Below are positions 1 to 10,505 of a stretch of 64,000 nt of DNA, piece after piece. The position numbers and the translations under genes are program-made. Position 1 is the stretch's first letter. The number at the start of each line of letters is the position of its first letter. Where the stretch lies: assembly GCA_005408345.1 (NCBI GenBank), contig SEMN01000100.1, forward strand, positions 365,001 to 429,000, given 5' to 3'. The notes beneath the pieces were generated by a model that did no database searches, was not told the DNA's origin, and worked only from the letters and a program-made list of their open reading frames with translations. The DNA is from Macquaria australasica. Taxonomy: Eukaryota; Chordata; Actinopteri; Centrarchiformes; Percichthyidae.

Positions 1-620
1 CATGTGTTATCTCTGGGTGCAGAGGTCTTTATTTGCAGGGCAGAGAAGTATAGATTTCCTCTCCATGTCAGCGCCTTTATTTAGGGTTCAGCACAGAGGG
101 GACAATAGCAAACTAATCCACTACTGAATCAGGATTAATATTCAAGCTGCAAATATTAATTCACAAGGAGGAAATGCAGAATGTGTCAAAATGCTCAAAC
201 AAATAAAGAACAAAAAAGCCTGAGATCCTTGACCAAAAATTCTATCCCGAGTCTTTCATATGAGTGCATTATTTGCACTGGGTCCTACAGTCTCGTCTCA
301 GCATTCTGTTTGATTTCTGTATTAATCTTCATAATGATTTTCTATAGAAGAGCGAGAGCTGGGGGAAGCTGAAGAGCTGCATGTTGTTTTTGGCTATTCT
401 CCTCACTAAGCTCTGGATTTAAGATCTGGATTTGAATATTTATGATAGAAAATAATAGAGGTTATAAAAATAAGTCCCTGCAGAGCTGGGCTGTAAGTTA
501 TAGGGGTAAGCAATGCCTCCCACATCAAAGAAGCCTGGAGATGTTGGCCAGTAGTCTGATGCCTGTAAAAAGCCTATAGCTCTTCAGCCCAGCACAGCAG
601 AGCCACAGTCTCTGCTGAAC
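1..620. other. Unique non-coding DNA, AT-rich
   Basis: No coding frame above chance and no repeat family is recognised. The stretch is AT-rich and unique. Its one notable piece is the pair of OTX/PITX-type sites and the AT palindrome listed separately. Confidence 0.5.
114..160. promoter_or_regulatory. Candidate homeodomain site cluster (TAATCC pair plus ATTAAT palindrome)
   Basis: TAATCC lies at 114-119 and its reverse complement GGATTA at 132-137. This is the core word bound by OTX/PITX-type K50 homeodomains. ATTAATATT (134-142) and AATATTAAT (152-160) form a perfect 9-bp inverted repeat around a 9-nt spacer. The motifs are seen directly. That they act as an enhancer is inference. Confidence 0.3.
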
Positions 621-797
621 ACGTATGATCCAAAAGTGTCACTCAATATCAGAAGGCTTGTGAGCACCCAAAATTTAGTCAAATTTAGGTTATTTAGCTC
701 AATTTAGTTTTGTCTACCTCAAAACAAGGGAAAACAAATCTGCCATCAGGGTGAGATCGCTTGACTTATTTCAAATATAGTTTCACGTGTTTTGAGA
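621..797. other. Unique non-coding DNA
   Basis: No gene, repeat or RNA seen. It runs into the AAGTG-rich block that follows. Confidence 0.4.
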
Positions 798-916
798 TTG
801 AAACAAGTGACAGTACTTGTAACTGACAGGTGGATCACTCCTCTAGTTTCAACATAATATCACTTGATCCAAGAAAATGTTTTAAACATGCTGGTTTGCA
901 TTTGAAACAAGTGACA
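798..916. promoter_or_regulatory. Repeated TTGAAACAAGTGACA block (NK-2-type AAGTG sites)
   Basis: The 15-mer TTGAAACAAGTGACA occurs at 798-812 and again at 902-916. Between them an inverted version is partly kept (GTTTCAAC, then CACTTGA). CAAGTG/CACTTG is the core word of NKX2-type homeodomains. Three related words within 120 bp of otherwise unique DNA suggest a clustered binding region. The repeat is seen directly; the factor is inference. Confidence 0.3.
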
Positions 917-1410
917 CTTTGCCTCCCATTTGACAGTTTTTTCATTTTTCATAGAATACTTAGATGTTAAGATTCAATACAGACTTATGAGGATGATATT
1001 TTGGAGAACTGTGGAAATGAAATGCTCTCTGCTGTTTCTCCTTTTTGAGTGTCTCACTAGCAGGGCAGAGCAACCTGTCCCAACAACATGAGAAGTTAAC
1101 ATGGGCATTCAGGGGCCGAGCCTGACGGGGCTGTGTGACAGATAAAATGTTCGATATGCACTGATTGTATGCTAGTAATATTGCACTAATAGACCATTGC
1201 TGTCAAATCTGTTTAATTTTACAGGCCACATCATTTTAATTGAGGTGTTAAGTATTTTACCTACCGGTCTCAAGTTGTTATTTTTTTATTTATTTTTGTT
1301 CCACATGACCATGAAAAAGAAAGGAGATAGTATAAAGTTTTTACACTGGATTAGTACATTAGTATTGTCCAAACAAGCGAGCATGCACGTCCACAACACA
1401 CCCCTGTCAG

Positions 1411-1430
1411 CACACACACACACACACACA
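1411..1430. repeat. (CA)10 microsatellite
   Basis: Perfect CA dinucleotide run, likely polymorphic. Confidence 0.95.
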
Positions 1431-1619
1431 AGCACAGTAATCCCACACTAGGGGGTAGAGGCCTGTTGTATACCAGTCTGAAAAACCATTGTGATGTTCA
1501 AAGGGGCTTCACAGAGGCTCTAACCATTGATAAGGTCTAATGTGATGAAGGACTGTAAACTTCATCTTTTATACATGGCAACATAATGTGAAAGGTCAGC
1601 TTATCTTAATCCTCAAATC

Positions 1620-1900
1620 TGCAGCATCCAGGCCCGTGGCCCCATTTCATGAAGTTAAAGAAATAATCATAGAGTCCATTCTGAAGACGGCCCTTATTAT
1701 CTTCTCCGCACGGTCCAATCAGAAGATATCATTAGAGTGTACTATGAATGCACTGTAAGAAATGATTATTTCTCTTTTCTAATCGGCCCCAATCATATCA
1801 TAGAATCAGCTGGACTGTGTGCCCATGGTGAGAAGCTTTATTATGTCCAGTGATTAATCATCAAGCACTGCCTTATCCCTCTTAGACACACAGCACACTG
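1620..1900. promoter_or_regulatory. Candidate conserved non-coding element
   Basis: Unique, low-CpG sequence without simple repeats. It is dense in developmental words: AATCAT, GATTATTT, CCAATCAG, TTATTATC and the perfect 10-bp palindrome TGATTAATCA at 1851-1860, a homeodomain/HNF1-like half-site pair. It has the texture of vertebrate CNEs, but conservation cannot be tested from this window. Confidence 0.35.
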
Positions 1901-2779
1901 CTGGCCTGGTTCACAGAGGCAAAATGGGAACCATCACCTTCATCAGCACGGTGCTTACCTGATTTTCCATACTCTTTAGTTCACCCTCACCGTTGGCCTT
2001 ATACAGTAAAATGCTGTTGTGTATCATCATCTTAAGGATATGAACATGCTTTTAAGACCAGTTATTCACTCAGACTCTATGTGGAGGCTAATCAGTGTTG
2101 GGTACCAGTTGTTTTAAAGTAACACACCATTATGTTTTGCCCCATTCATTGTTTTTAACGTGCCTTACCCTCCTCATTTGGCTTACTCTGGATTTTTGTT
2201 TGTTAACTTCTTGATCTGTTTCAATCTGTTCCCTTCTATGACTGCCAGCCGAAATTTCTTGTTGACTTACAAAAAAAAAGAGGTAATAATGTGTCCTTAA
2301 ATTCCAAACAAATTGGGGACAGATTACATACACATGAAGTGAAGCGAAAATCGCTACCATGTTTTGTGAATTAATGCAGGTCAAAAGGTTTATCGTCTCA
2401 AGACCAAGTTTGGGCAATTTGTTGTTTAGGAATCCTTTTTTCTCAACTGAAAGTGTGTCAAATGTAGACAGATTGTGAAATATTTATTCCTTGACTGCAG
2501 ATCATATTAGAGTGTTATTGTTTGTTTCGTTTTGTATTCCACCCCTAATTTGCCAGTGGTACGGTTTCTCAGGAAGTCTAACAAACACACATCAACTTTA
2601 ACAAAGGTAGACCCCATCCTGTAGCCTTAATTAGAAGGAAATTGTAAACAGACGCATGCCTTTCTTTTACGGATTATCCATACTTTATGACTGAATGTTT
2701 GAAGTTATGAGGGATTCTGAATCAGCACTGCTCGAGTGGTGCTCTTATAGGACATTGTTGCCTTCAATTATTTTCAGTT
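1901..2779. other. Unique non-coding DNA
   Basis: Nothing recognised. There is a short A run near 2270, and no coding frame above chance on either strand. Confidence 0.4.
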
Positions 2780-3050
2780 ATATCCCCGTCTGTAAGAGGC
2801 AGGGGATCATTTATTATTTAAAGATGCAATCGTTGCTGTTTATCTGGGATTTTTAAAACCGGGTTATCTTTTCGCGTAGTTTTTTTGATTAAAGGAACAA
2901 AGTGTAATAAAGTGCAGTTTCAAACAGATGCTTGTCTCTCTAGCGTGAGAGCTCATCTGCCATTATTGTGATTTAATATGAACGGTGCCAAGCAGCTGCC
3001 GAGAGACAAGATCTAACGAGCATCGGGGATGCTTTAGTATGTACATAAAG
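2780..3050. promoter_or_regulatory. Candidate conserved non-coding element
   Basis: Unique sequence with a GATTAAAGG word followed by AACAAAG (TCF/LEF- and SOX-like) near 2887-2901. It also has TTTATTATTTAAAG, and a CpG-containing segment ending in AACGAGCATCGGGG. CpGs kept in an otherwise AT-rich stretch are common in vertebrate enhancers. The function is inferred from motifs only. Confidence 0.35.
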
Positions 3051-3083
3051 GGTCTCACACAGACACAAGCTGGTACAGGCGTG

Positions 3084-3104
3084 CACACACACACACACAC
3101 ACAC
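3084..3104. repeat. (CA)10 microsatellite
   Basis: CA run, followed by an imperfect CACACAAATACAC tail. Confidence 0.9.
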
Positions 3105-3720
3105 CACACAAATACACATTTAGTTCCAGACTAACAATCACACGTATCTTTATCCATATGTTGTAACTAAAGATGGTTGACAGAAAGACTCATAGCTAAT
3201 TGTTTTTGCAGCTGGATTAATGAATTTTCTTGGGAATAAGTAGCCAGGATTTGAACAAAACTGATCAATGCTGATCTTTGTTTAACTTAACCATCGTGGG
3301 AGCAAACAACGGAAAACGAAACTGTTAAAAGCAACGTCAATAATAGTACATGTTGGATTCATACTCACAGATGATTGGTATCCTGCCTGTGTCTGTCTGT
3401 TTAGAAGACAGCAAGAAGGAACAGATTCTCAGACCTTCAAGTACAGTACTCCAGTTGTTCAATACATCTTGCTACCACATCCTTTATTTCATTACTCAAT
3501 AAAATTCTCATGCTCAGAGCTTCATCCCCCAAGTGCACCCTAAGAATAGAACCTTTTTCCAGGTTTGAACAGCAGTAGTAGCTCCAGTCGTGCTACTACA
3601 TCTCACTGTTCTTACACATATTGTTTTTTTAAACCCCAAAGCCCCACAACTCTTGTTGTGTCCTTCTTATGATCACTAGTATCCTCTCGCCCCACCATCA
3701 CTCTTGTTACTTCCAATACT
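3105..3720. other. Unique non-coding DNA
   Basis: No gene or repeat family is recognised. One tract contains CTGATCAATGCTGATC and TTTGTTTAAC words. Confidence 0.4.
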
Positions 3721-3724
3721 TAAC

Positions 3725-4150
3725 TTTACACTGAAGCCTTTGCCCCTGAGACCCTAGTGTTGGGAGATTAGTCCAGCCTCAACTGAAGTAGACAAACTGC
3801 AATCAATACCTGATATAAGCAGTCCACCAGGGTCAGGCGACCTTGCTGTATGGCACTCACGGCAACTCTAGTAAAGTCCTTATGAATTCTGGGTGACTGA
3901 CCTCTGACGACCTGGGCAGATAAGGTCAGTCTGGCCATAGTGACCCAGAGCCAAGAGACCGGTGTCCAGTCAGTCTGGCTGTCCTATAATGAAGTGGTCA
4001 GTATTGCCTTTCTGTCACTCAGCAATTACTGGGAGAGATATGGAGCCATAGATAGGTGCTGAATGCACAAGGAGGCAGTGGCCACAGAATTACATTCACG
4101 AGGCAAAGGGCCGGTAAAGTGACATGTAAACTACTCTAATATGGACTGGT
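3725..4150. promoter_or_regulatory. Candidate regulatory block with nuclear-receptor half-sites
   Basis: GGGTCA (3830-3835), TGACCT (3898-3903), AGGTCA (3923-3928), TGACCC (3941-3946) and TGGTCA (3995-4000) lie within 171 bp, on both strands. GTCAGTCTGGC is directly repeated at 3925-3935 and 3969-3979. AGGTCA is the half-site of COUP-TF, RAR, RXR and related receptors. The spacing fits no single textbook direct repeat, so the factor stays open. Confidence 0.3.
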
Positions 4151-4560
4151 AATGACTGGGAGCAAGATGGATCGAAAGGAGTCGACAACTTCAGTGGGAC
4201 TGTATTACATCTGCGCATGCAGGCACAGGAGACTCTACTGTAAAGCTTATGGTTAGCAGCTGCTTTTAAAAATCTGATGATTTGCTACAAGAATAAATTA
4301 TGAACACAACAGTAATGCAGTATAAACACTATGTCTCCTTCGCTGCAAGCAGCATTCTTTACATTACACTAACAATCTTACTTCATATATCTTTCAAATT
4401 ATTATATTATTTGCAGATTCATTTACATTTACTGTAAAACAATTTAAATACAAATGCAGTGAACATCAAGACCCGATCATGTATTAGGGATGGTCCAAGA
4501 TAATCTGTCTAGAAGGAGCCATTGATAGAAGGTGTCCCTAATGTATTAATGACACAAGTG
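4151..4560. other. Unique AT-rich non-coding DNA
   Basis: Nothing recognised beyond AT-rich unique sequence. Confidence 0.4.
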
Positions 4561-5060
4561 TAACTTGCAGAGTGAAAAGTGACCAGATTAAAAGACAAAC
4601 AGACTGACATGCAGGCAGAAGTCGTGCTGCCTGCACAAATAGAGGCCTACGTATGTCACAGTGTTGCTCCCATAGCCTGTGCTCCCCGACACAGGTCAGG
4701 GGCTAGGAAATCCCCGAAGCCATCCAACTGCTGGCCTCAGAGACTCTCGGCATTCTTCTGTCTGCTAACTATTTAGTTGTCAGTGATTTGGTTAAGTGGA
4801 ATTGACTTTTATCTGCGGTGTGCTGTGGGGCTGCCACTGGCAATTCGGAATCCCCCTTCCTCAGCTCCTGTCTTAGCCCGGTGTCACATCCAGCACATTG
4901 CTATTGGCAGCTGAGCCAGGCCTAATCAATAGCCCAGGTCAGGGATGGCCCGCGGCTCTGCTGTGGGTGGGCTATTGATCCGACACACACACTCCCACAG
5001 GTCGCCCTGACAAACCGGGAAGTCGTGGCCTTGGACGGAGTGAGAGAGAGAGGAAGAGAG
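4561..5060. promoter_or_regulatory. Candidate conserved element with 12-bp ATCAATAGCCCA inverted repeat
   Basis: Balanced-GC unique sequence. ATCAATAGCCCA (4925-4936) and TGGGCTATTGAT (4968-4979) form a perfect 12-bp inverted repeat with a 31-bp spacer that includes CCCGCGG. ATCAATA is the core word of ONECUT/HNF6 factors. The left arm with its flank (4924-4940) recurs as a 17-bp exact reverse-complement match at 37081-37097. This is one of the most likely enhancers in the window. Conservation and binding are untested. Confidence 0.45.
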
Positions 5061-5323
5061 ACGACAAATTAACAGCGCTGCTTTCTGTCTGCTGTAACTG
5101 CTGACAAAACACTGTCATAAAAATAATTTATTGATTGATTAGCAAGTAATGTACTGTATACTCTTTATTTAAGATAGCTTGAAAGGACCATTATTCAAAT
5201 TGATATTTCAAACAGAAGTGATGCGATTCTGAAAAGCTGAGCACACATTAAAATCAGGACCAAGAGAAACTGATAAAACCATTCAGACGCAAGCCCATCG
5301 CACCCATACAAGACCTCTGCCCC

Positions 5324-5364
5324 GTCTGTCTGTCTGTCTCTTTTCTGTCTTTTTTTTTTTTTTT
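5324..5364. repeat. (CTGT)n and poly-T tract
   Basis: CTGT repeats run directly into a poly-T run of about 14. Confidence 0.85.
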
Positions 5365-6060
5365 ACCTATCTTTCTTTCTCTTTGCTGTTCGGATCCTCT
5401 GTTGTCACTCTTTCAGACCTGTGGCCAATGAGCGAGAGTCTAGTTATTTTTGTTGCAGTTTTAAATGTTGCTCCCCGAGCTCCTTATCAGCACCACAATA
5501 AGAACTCTTGGGAACAATTAAGCATGGGCTTTAACTCAAGTCTAACCACAGAGGTAAAAATAATCACACAAGGTTTCCAAATGGAAGTGGCTTCAAAAGA
5601 GCTATTCAGTTATCACAAACTGTCTGCCTCTCCCGCCTGTATTCCCTAACTAAATCTCTGTCGCTGAGGAACTATTGGAACATATGACAAGCATATTTAC
5701 CCAGCTTCACAAACCAGGCCCATGTGGAATTCAAAGTCTTTTTTTACATGTTTTTTTTTTCATTGCTGGAATTGACAGTTGAATAAATATGTATTGTCTA
5801 TGAGACTTTGTTGTCGTATACAGATCCTCTGCAGAACAGGCAATTATATATGCTATTACAGGAATATGTCTTGTTCTGGTTACAGGGAAATTAAGTTTCT
5901 CCGGAAATCTTTTTCATTTCTCATTTTAAAAGTCTTCAGTGATATGAGAAGAGAAATTACTCACAGCAGTTCATTTGCTATTAAATGTAATCTTGAAATC
6001 ATAAGAGGCTTTCCTGCAGTAGCAGCATACAAATAATTATAGATTAATTTTGTTGGCTCT
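5365..6060. other. Unique AT-rich DNA, possible weak CNE
   Basis: AT-rich unique sequence with AATTAAGC, TAATCACAC and TTATCAGCAC words around 5440-5570. No coding evidence. It may be constrained, but nothing decides this from the sequence alone. Confidence 0.25.
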
Positions 6061-7400
6061 AAAAACAGCTGATTAATTCTGAAGTCTTGATGGTATCATA
6101 CTGCTCTGGTTTGCTTCTCCTGAAAGACATTTATTATGTGCTCAGATTTCAGGGCTGAGGTACAGAACTCGTGGGTGCAATGGAACTCTTTCTTTGCTGT
6201 CATGATTTCCAGCTGTGTTCAAAACATGTTTCTGACTCTGTTTTTCTTCTTTGTTTCTTGTTCCAGGTGATGGTGTCATCCTGATTTGTTCTTGTGACCC
6301 GGGAGTCCCTAAATCCCAAACCATATAGCTTTGGAAAACCCTGGAAATACCTGGAATTCTAGGAGTATATCACCAAAACTTCTTCAGGTGCCCAGGCACC
6401 GGATCAATAGCTTTACATTCTCCTTTATTATTTTTTCTGTGTATACAAAGAAAGAGACGAAAGCCTGAACGTTAGCAATAGCCGCTGGCCATCCACCATT
6501 GCTTCGACGAACCTGCTGTGACCAAGAGGGCGTGACCTTTCTGCCTGCTGACTTCAAACAGACCCTTGAAAAGAAAACGCAGTCAGAGAGGCTTCCGTGT
6601 GGTGGCAACTCAGACCAAAAACCCCATCAGGTAAGGCTGTGAAGTCCCCCATGCTCCTGCTGTCCAAGCCCTAAGCCCTTTAACTTCTTCAGGGCTTTGA
6701 AGCTAACTTGTCCCCAGTCTGTGTCCCCCACACAGTTAGCTCGCCTTCAGTGTTTGTGTAAAGGAAAGGCTGGCTGATAAATGCCCCGCTTTCATGCTCT
6801 GCTCACCTGTTTGTTCCTCTCGGATTAGAGGCTCTGAATATGTTGAGGTTGTTTGGTTGATAGACGCTCGCCCTTGGTTTTTCACTGGCCTTTTGCAGAT
6901 TTGGCCAGTGACCAGCCAGAGGTAGAGCAAGTGTGCTAGAAACATGACGCGACTTGGCGTGTATGACCAGGTGGATCACACATACATGAGCACATTCTCA
7001 TTAGCAACTGTATATGTCATACTGTGTGGACGTGCTAACACATGCTGCACTTCCACATAAACCTGCAGACCAACACATGTAAATGTGCAAAAAAATACTC
7101 ACGTTTTCACATGGGGATGAAATGCATTTTATTTATGGTTTTACAGAATGACACATTTACAATATACACTCTACTGTACAATTTCTGTAATGGTTATCAG
7201 TAATGCTGTCAGTAATGGGATGTGTGACTGTTCCAAGACGTGGGTGTTTTTTAGTTTGCTAAGGGGACAAAAGTGATTTTTCTAGCTGATAAAATGTCAC
7301 CGCTGTTTGTGTGTGTGTTTACAGATGAGTGTATGTTTAATGTTGTGTATGTGTGTGTCTGGTGTGTATAAGAATAGCTTTACAGTATGTGTTTGAACCC
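6061..7400. other. Unique non-coding DNA
   Basis: No gene or repeat family is recognised. An ATCAATAG word (ONECUT-like) sits near 6403. Imperfect GT-rich stretches start near 7300. Confidence 0.4.
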
Positions 7401-7439
7401 TGTATCAGAAATGTGCAAAAATGGCACATTTCTGATGCA
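7401..7439. other. Perfect 13-bp inverted repeat (hairpin)
   Basis: ATCAGAAATGTGC (7404-7416) and GCACATTTCTGAT (7424-7436) pair perfectly around a 7-nt A-rich loop. One G-T wobble and two further pairs extend the stem to about 16. The stem is too short for a typical pre-microRNA. It could be a remnant of a small inverted-repeat element or a chance palindrome. Confidence 0.6.
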
Positions 7440-8059
7440 TTCATCCATTTTTGGGCTTCATAGCACATGGTTGTGAAATGAGTATTTCTATTCAGAGTGA
7501 CTTTGAAACTGATTTCGCTCAGTGTCAGTCTTCTAGTTTTATTGGGGTCTGGTTTCCCAGTTGTTTTGCAGAAGACTGACAACACATTTTCAGTCAGTGA
7601 TTAAGACTTGATCCCAGGTTATCTGGACTATATTAAATTATTCTGCTTGATAAGGGAGTCTATGATTTTATTTTTTCTCAGGCAATGACTTGGAATCAAA
7701 CAGTGCCTGATATAAGGATATTGAGATTAAGCTCTGTACCTGTGTGGCAAAGCACCCCCCCCCATCTTACAAAAGGTAAAACTAACTTTAGCTTCTCAGC
7801 TGCATTATTTTTTACTCTGAAAATAGGCCTAATTAAAAATAAAAAGGGTTTATACAATTAAGTGAATATACTGTAATAAAAAATGACAGTGGAAGCAGCA
7901 GGACATACTGAATGAGATGAGTTGTGTTGTATCTAAAGAGCTTTGTTTGAAAAGTTCAAAGTCATTTTACAAAATTTGGGTCACTGAAATGTAGTACCCA
8001 GCAGCAAGTCATTGTTTTGAAAATGAGAATGAAAGAAGAGAAATAAATAAATAAAAATA
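7440..8059. other. Unique non-coding DNA
   Basis: Nothing recognised. There is a short poly-C at about 7757-7764 and a poly-T just after 8060. Confidence 0.4.
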
Positions 8060-8074
8060 CTTTTTTTTTTCTCC

Positions 8075-8220
8075 TGCATCTTTAAAGATTATTTTTAGTA
8101 TGGGGAAAAGCGCAAGAAAAAATATTTATCGTCGTGGAGCTAATTAAGGACGTGATCTGAAATGTATTTTCTATAAAGTCTGATTTAGCACCCAAAGGGT
8201 CAGCTGCCTCACAATAGGAC
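8075..8220. promoter_or_regulatory. Candidate conserved non-coding element
   Basis: It holds CTTTAAAGATTATTTTTAG, a CGTCG-bearing AT-rich tract and TAATTA in a GAGCTAATTAAGGA context (about 8141). CpGs kept in AT-rich unique DNA and homeodomain words are typical of CNEs. No conservation test was possible. Confidence 0.25.
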
Positions 8221-10238
8221 AACGATAATACAGCAGGAGTCAGGAGTGGAGAGGGCTCCAGTCTGGAGGAAAGCAGCTCCCCTCCCTGGCCTGTGTGCTG
8301 ATGGAGCTGCACTCCTTGCCCAGGGCTCCAGGGCTCCGACACTAGACCTTATTTTTCATGTGGGCTGCACACTGTTCTGCTGCAGTCGGGGTTGCTCCCT
8401 TTGTGCCAGCCCTCCCCCTTTTAGAGAAAAAGACATGCATGATTTCATACATGAAAGATATATGTAATTGGACAGCAGGGCCTATGCAATGCATTTACAA
8501 TTCTAAACAGAATACGTTAAAAACCAGTTTCCTCTGTCTCGCCCCTTATCTTCCTGAGGAAATGTATTTGCACATATTCAAAAGCACAAGATCAAAAAAT
8601 AGACAAAACACAGGTTATCATTCTTGTTACATGCTTTATATCTCATGTGAATGTCCAAAATGCACAAGCACTACCAATATATCTCACAATTGCACTTTAT
8701 CAGTGTGTGGCTCAGGCGGTTGTGTTGTAGCTTACAGAGAAATACAGTGGATTCTGGCATGTGCTGCAATATATACTTGTAAATGCACGCGTATTGAAAC
8801 ACTCATAAAGGAAACTCTAAAGCTGCCATCACAAATAATGTCCCACTCTTTTGGGTGGGGTTAGGAGAAAATATCAAGTTCACTATATTACTCACCTTCG
8901 CATATGATGGTTTAGTTTCCAATTAAAAGTGTAATCCTTATCTTTACTTGTCATGTACCGCCATAGAGTCAAGACAGAAAAAAATAGAAATAAAAATAGT
9001 TGACTAACATACATCATAGAATCAGTTTTAATCTATAAATACAAACCAGGAAATGCAATACATCAGAGAAAATACAAAACAAAATCTGATGATTAGACCT
9101 TGGTTCAAATTCTCAAATGAAACCACATTTAAAAAATGTCCTGTTGTGGCAAAATAGGCCTGAAAAAATAGCATAAAATCATTGCAAATTTCAATTGTAA
9201 TTCAAGTTCAAGATGAGCAAGAGACCAACTTGATGATTCCAGATTCATTCACAAGCTGCCATGCAGTGAATTAATGTTTGTCTGTGATCCAATGCACATA
9301 TTTTGTTTGACCTCTAAGCTATGAAAGAGAACATCACATCTCTGTCTGTCATTTGACCACAGGGAGGGTATGACCTTTTGGATTTCAAAGACAATTTTTC
9401 ATGTTGATATCTTCTTGCCCTTATAAGCAGCAAAACAACTTGTTTAACTGGATTCGATTCAGCTGATACAGTACAAGGTTGTAGAGATGCACAACATTAC
9501 AAATTATTCAGTAACCACATATCCGACAGAATTAGAAGTGGTATTACACTGTTTCTAATTTCTTCCAGCATGATGTCAGTCACACTCATGCGAATGCATC
9601 TTAACACAGTTAAGAGAGGACCATACCCTTTCTATGCTGCCATGATGGACTCTCTACAGTACCAAACCTCCTGCGTCTCATACACAATAGACAGACAGCC
9701 AGACTACCGGTTGAGCTCAACAAAAAGTACAGTATGCGCTAGAATTAGGTGAAGGGTAGTTTTTCTGCCACAGGAATGGGGTCAGCTGACTGTTACACAC
9801 GTGCTGAAATTCATAACACAAAAGTGATCTCGCCAGGAAAGCAGGCCATGTGAGCTGGGCGTGCAGGTAGCAACAATACTGGTGTCATTCTTGAGTGTCT
9901 TACCCGTGCCTGATATGCAAGGCCTCTGACTGCCAGCGTGATAGCACTCAATCCGAGCTGAAAAGCTCAACTCGCGAATTAGACAGACGATGTGTTATTA
10001 CCAGAGACATCTTTGACTCCAGTATTGCGTCCTCATGCATGCAGTAGTAACATGTCACAGGTGAAGAGAGCATTGGACTGGTGCAGGGCTCCTGGTTTAA
10101 GGTCTTAGCCCACCCTGCGCCTGTCATGCAAAAGTAAACACCTTCACTATTAACTCCCTTAACGAGCTAACACCTAAAAAAGGAACAGCTCCACTAATCA
10201 CTTGGTTTTATTGGCCCCAGGAACACTTAAGGCTATGA
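8221..10238. other. Unique non-coding DNA
   Basis: No gene is called. The longest open frame in the window (168 codons, + strand, 8358-8864) lies here. It is cysteine-rich and low-complexity in translation, lacks a recognisable domain, and is of a length expected by chance. Confidence 0.4.
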
Positions 10239-10250
10239 GGGGGGGGGGGG
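10239..10250. repeat. Poly-G run (12)
   Basis: Homopolymer G tract, prone to slippage and sequencing error. Confidence 0.9.
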
Positions 10251-10424
10251 CTCACCTCCACTGAGGTATTTAGAGCACAGGGGCCAAACCAATTGATGGA
10301 CAGCCAATGCTCCATGACCCCTACACTCCCAACTCACCACCCACAGCAAATATGGGTGGTGAATATAGGAAAGCTGGAGGAGAGCTCTTAATGTTGTGTC
10401 AATGTTCATATTACAGTCCAAGTT

Positions 10425-10505
10425 GTATTTTGATGCTTTGGCAACATTGTTTTATACTTTCATGCCAATAAAGCCTTTTGAATTGAATTGAATTGAATTG
10501 AATTG
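10425..10505 (+). mobile_element. 3' tail of a teleost non-LTR retrotransposon (LINE-like)
   Basis: GATGCTTTGGCAACATTGT, a CATGCCAATAAAGC segment with the polyadenylation word AATAAA (10467-10472), then five or more TTGAA units to 10505. This layout is the usual 3' end of teleost LINEs, possibly the L2/Rex group; the clade is uncertain. Only the tail is recognised. The 5' part is truncated or too diverged to place, and no reverse-transcriptase frame remains. Confidence 0.6.

Noticed and set aside
8358..8864. 168-codon + strand open frame, the longest in the window
   Set aside because: Cysteine-rich, low-complexity translation with no domain. With a stop about every 21 codons by chance, a few frames of this length are expected over both strands of 64 kb.
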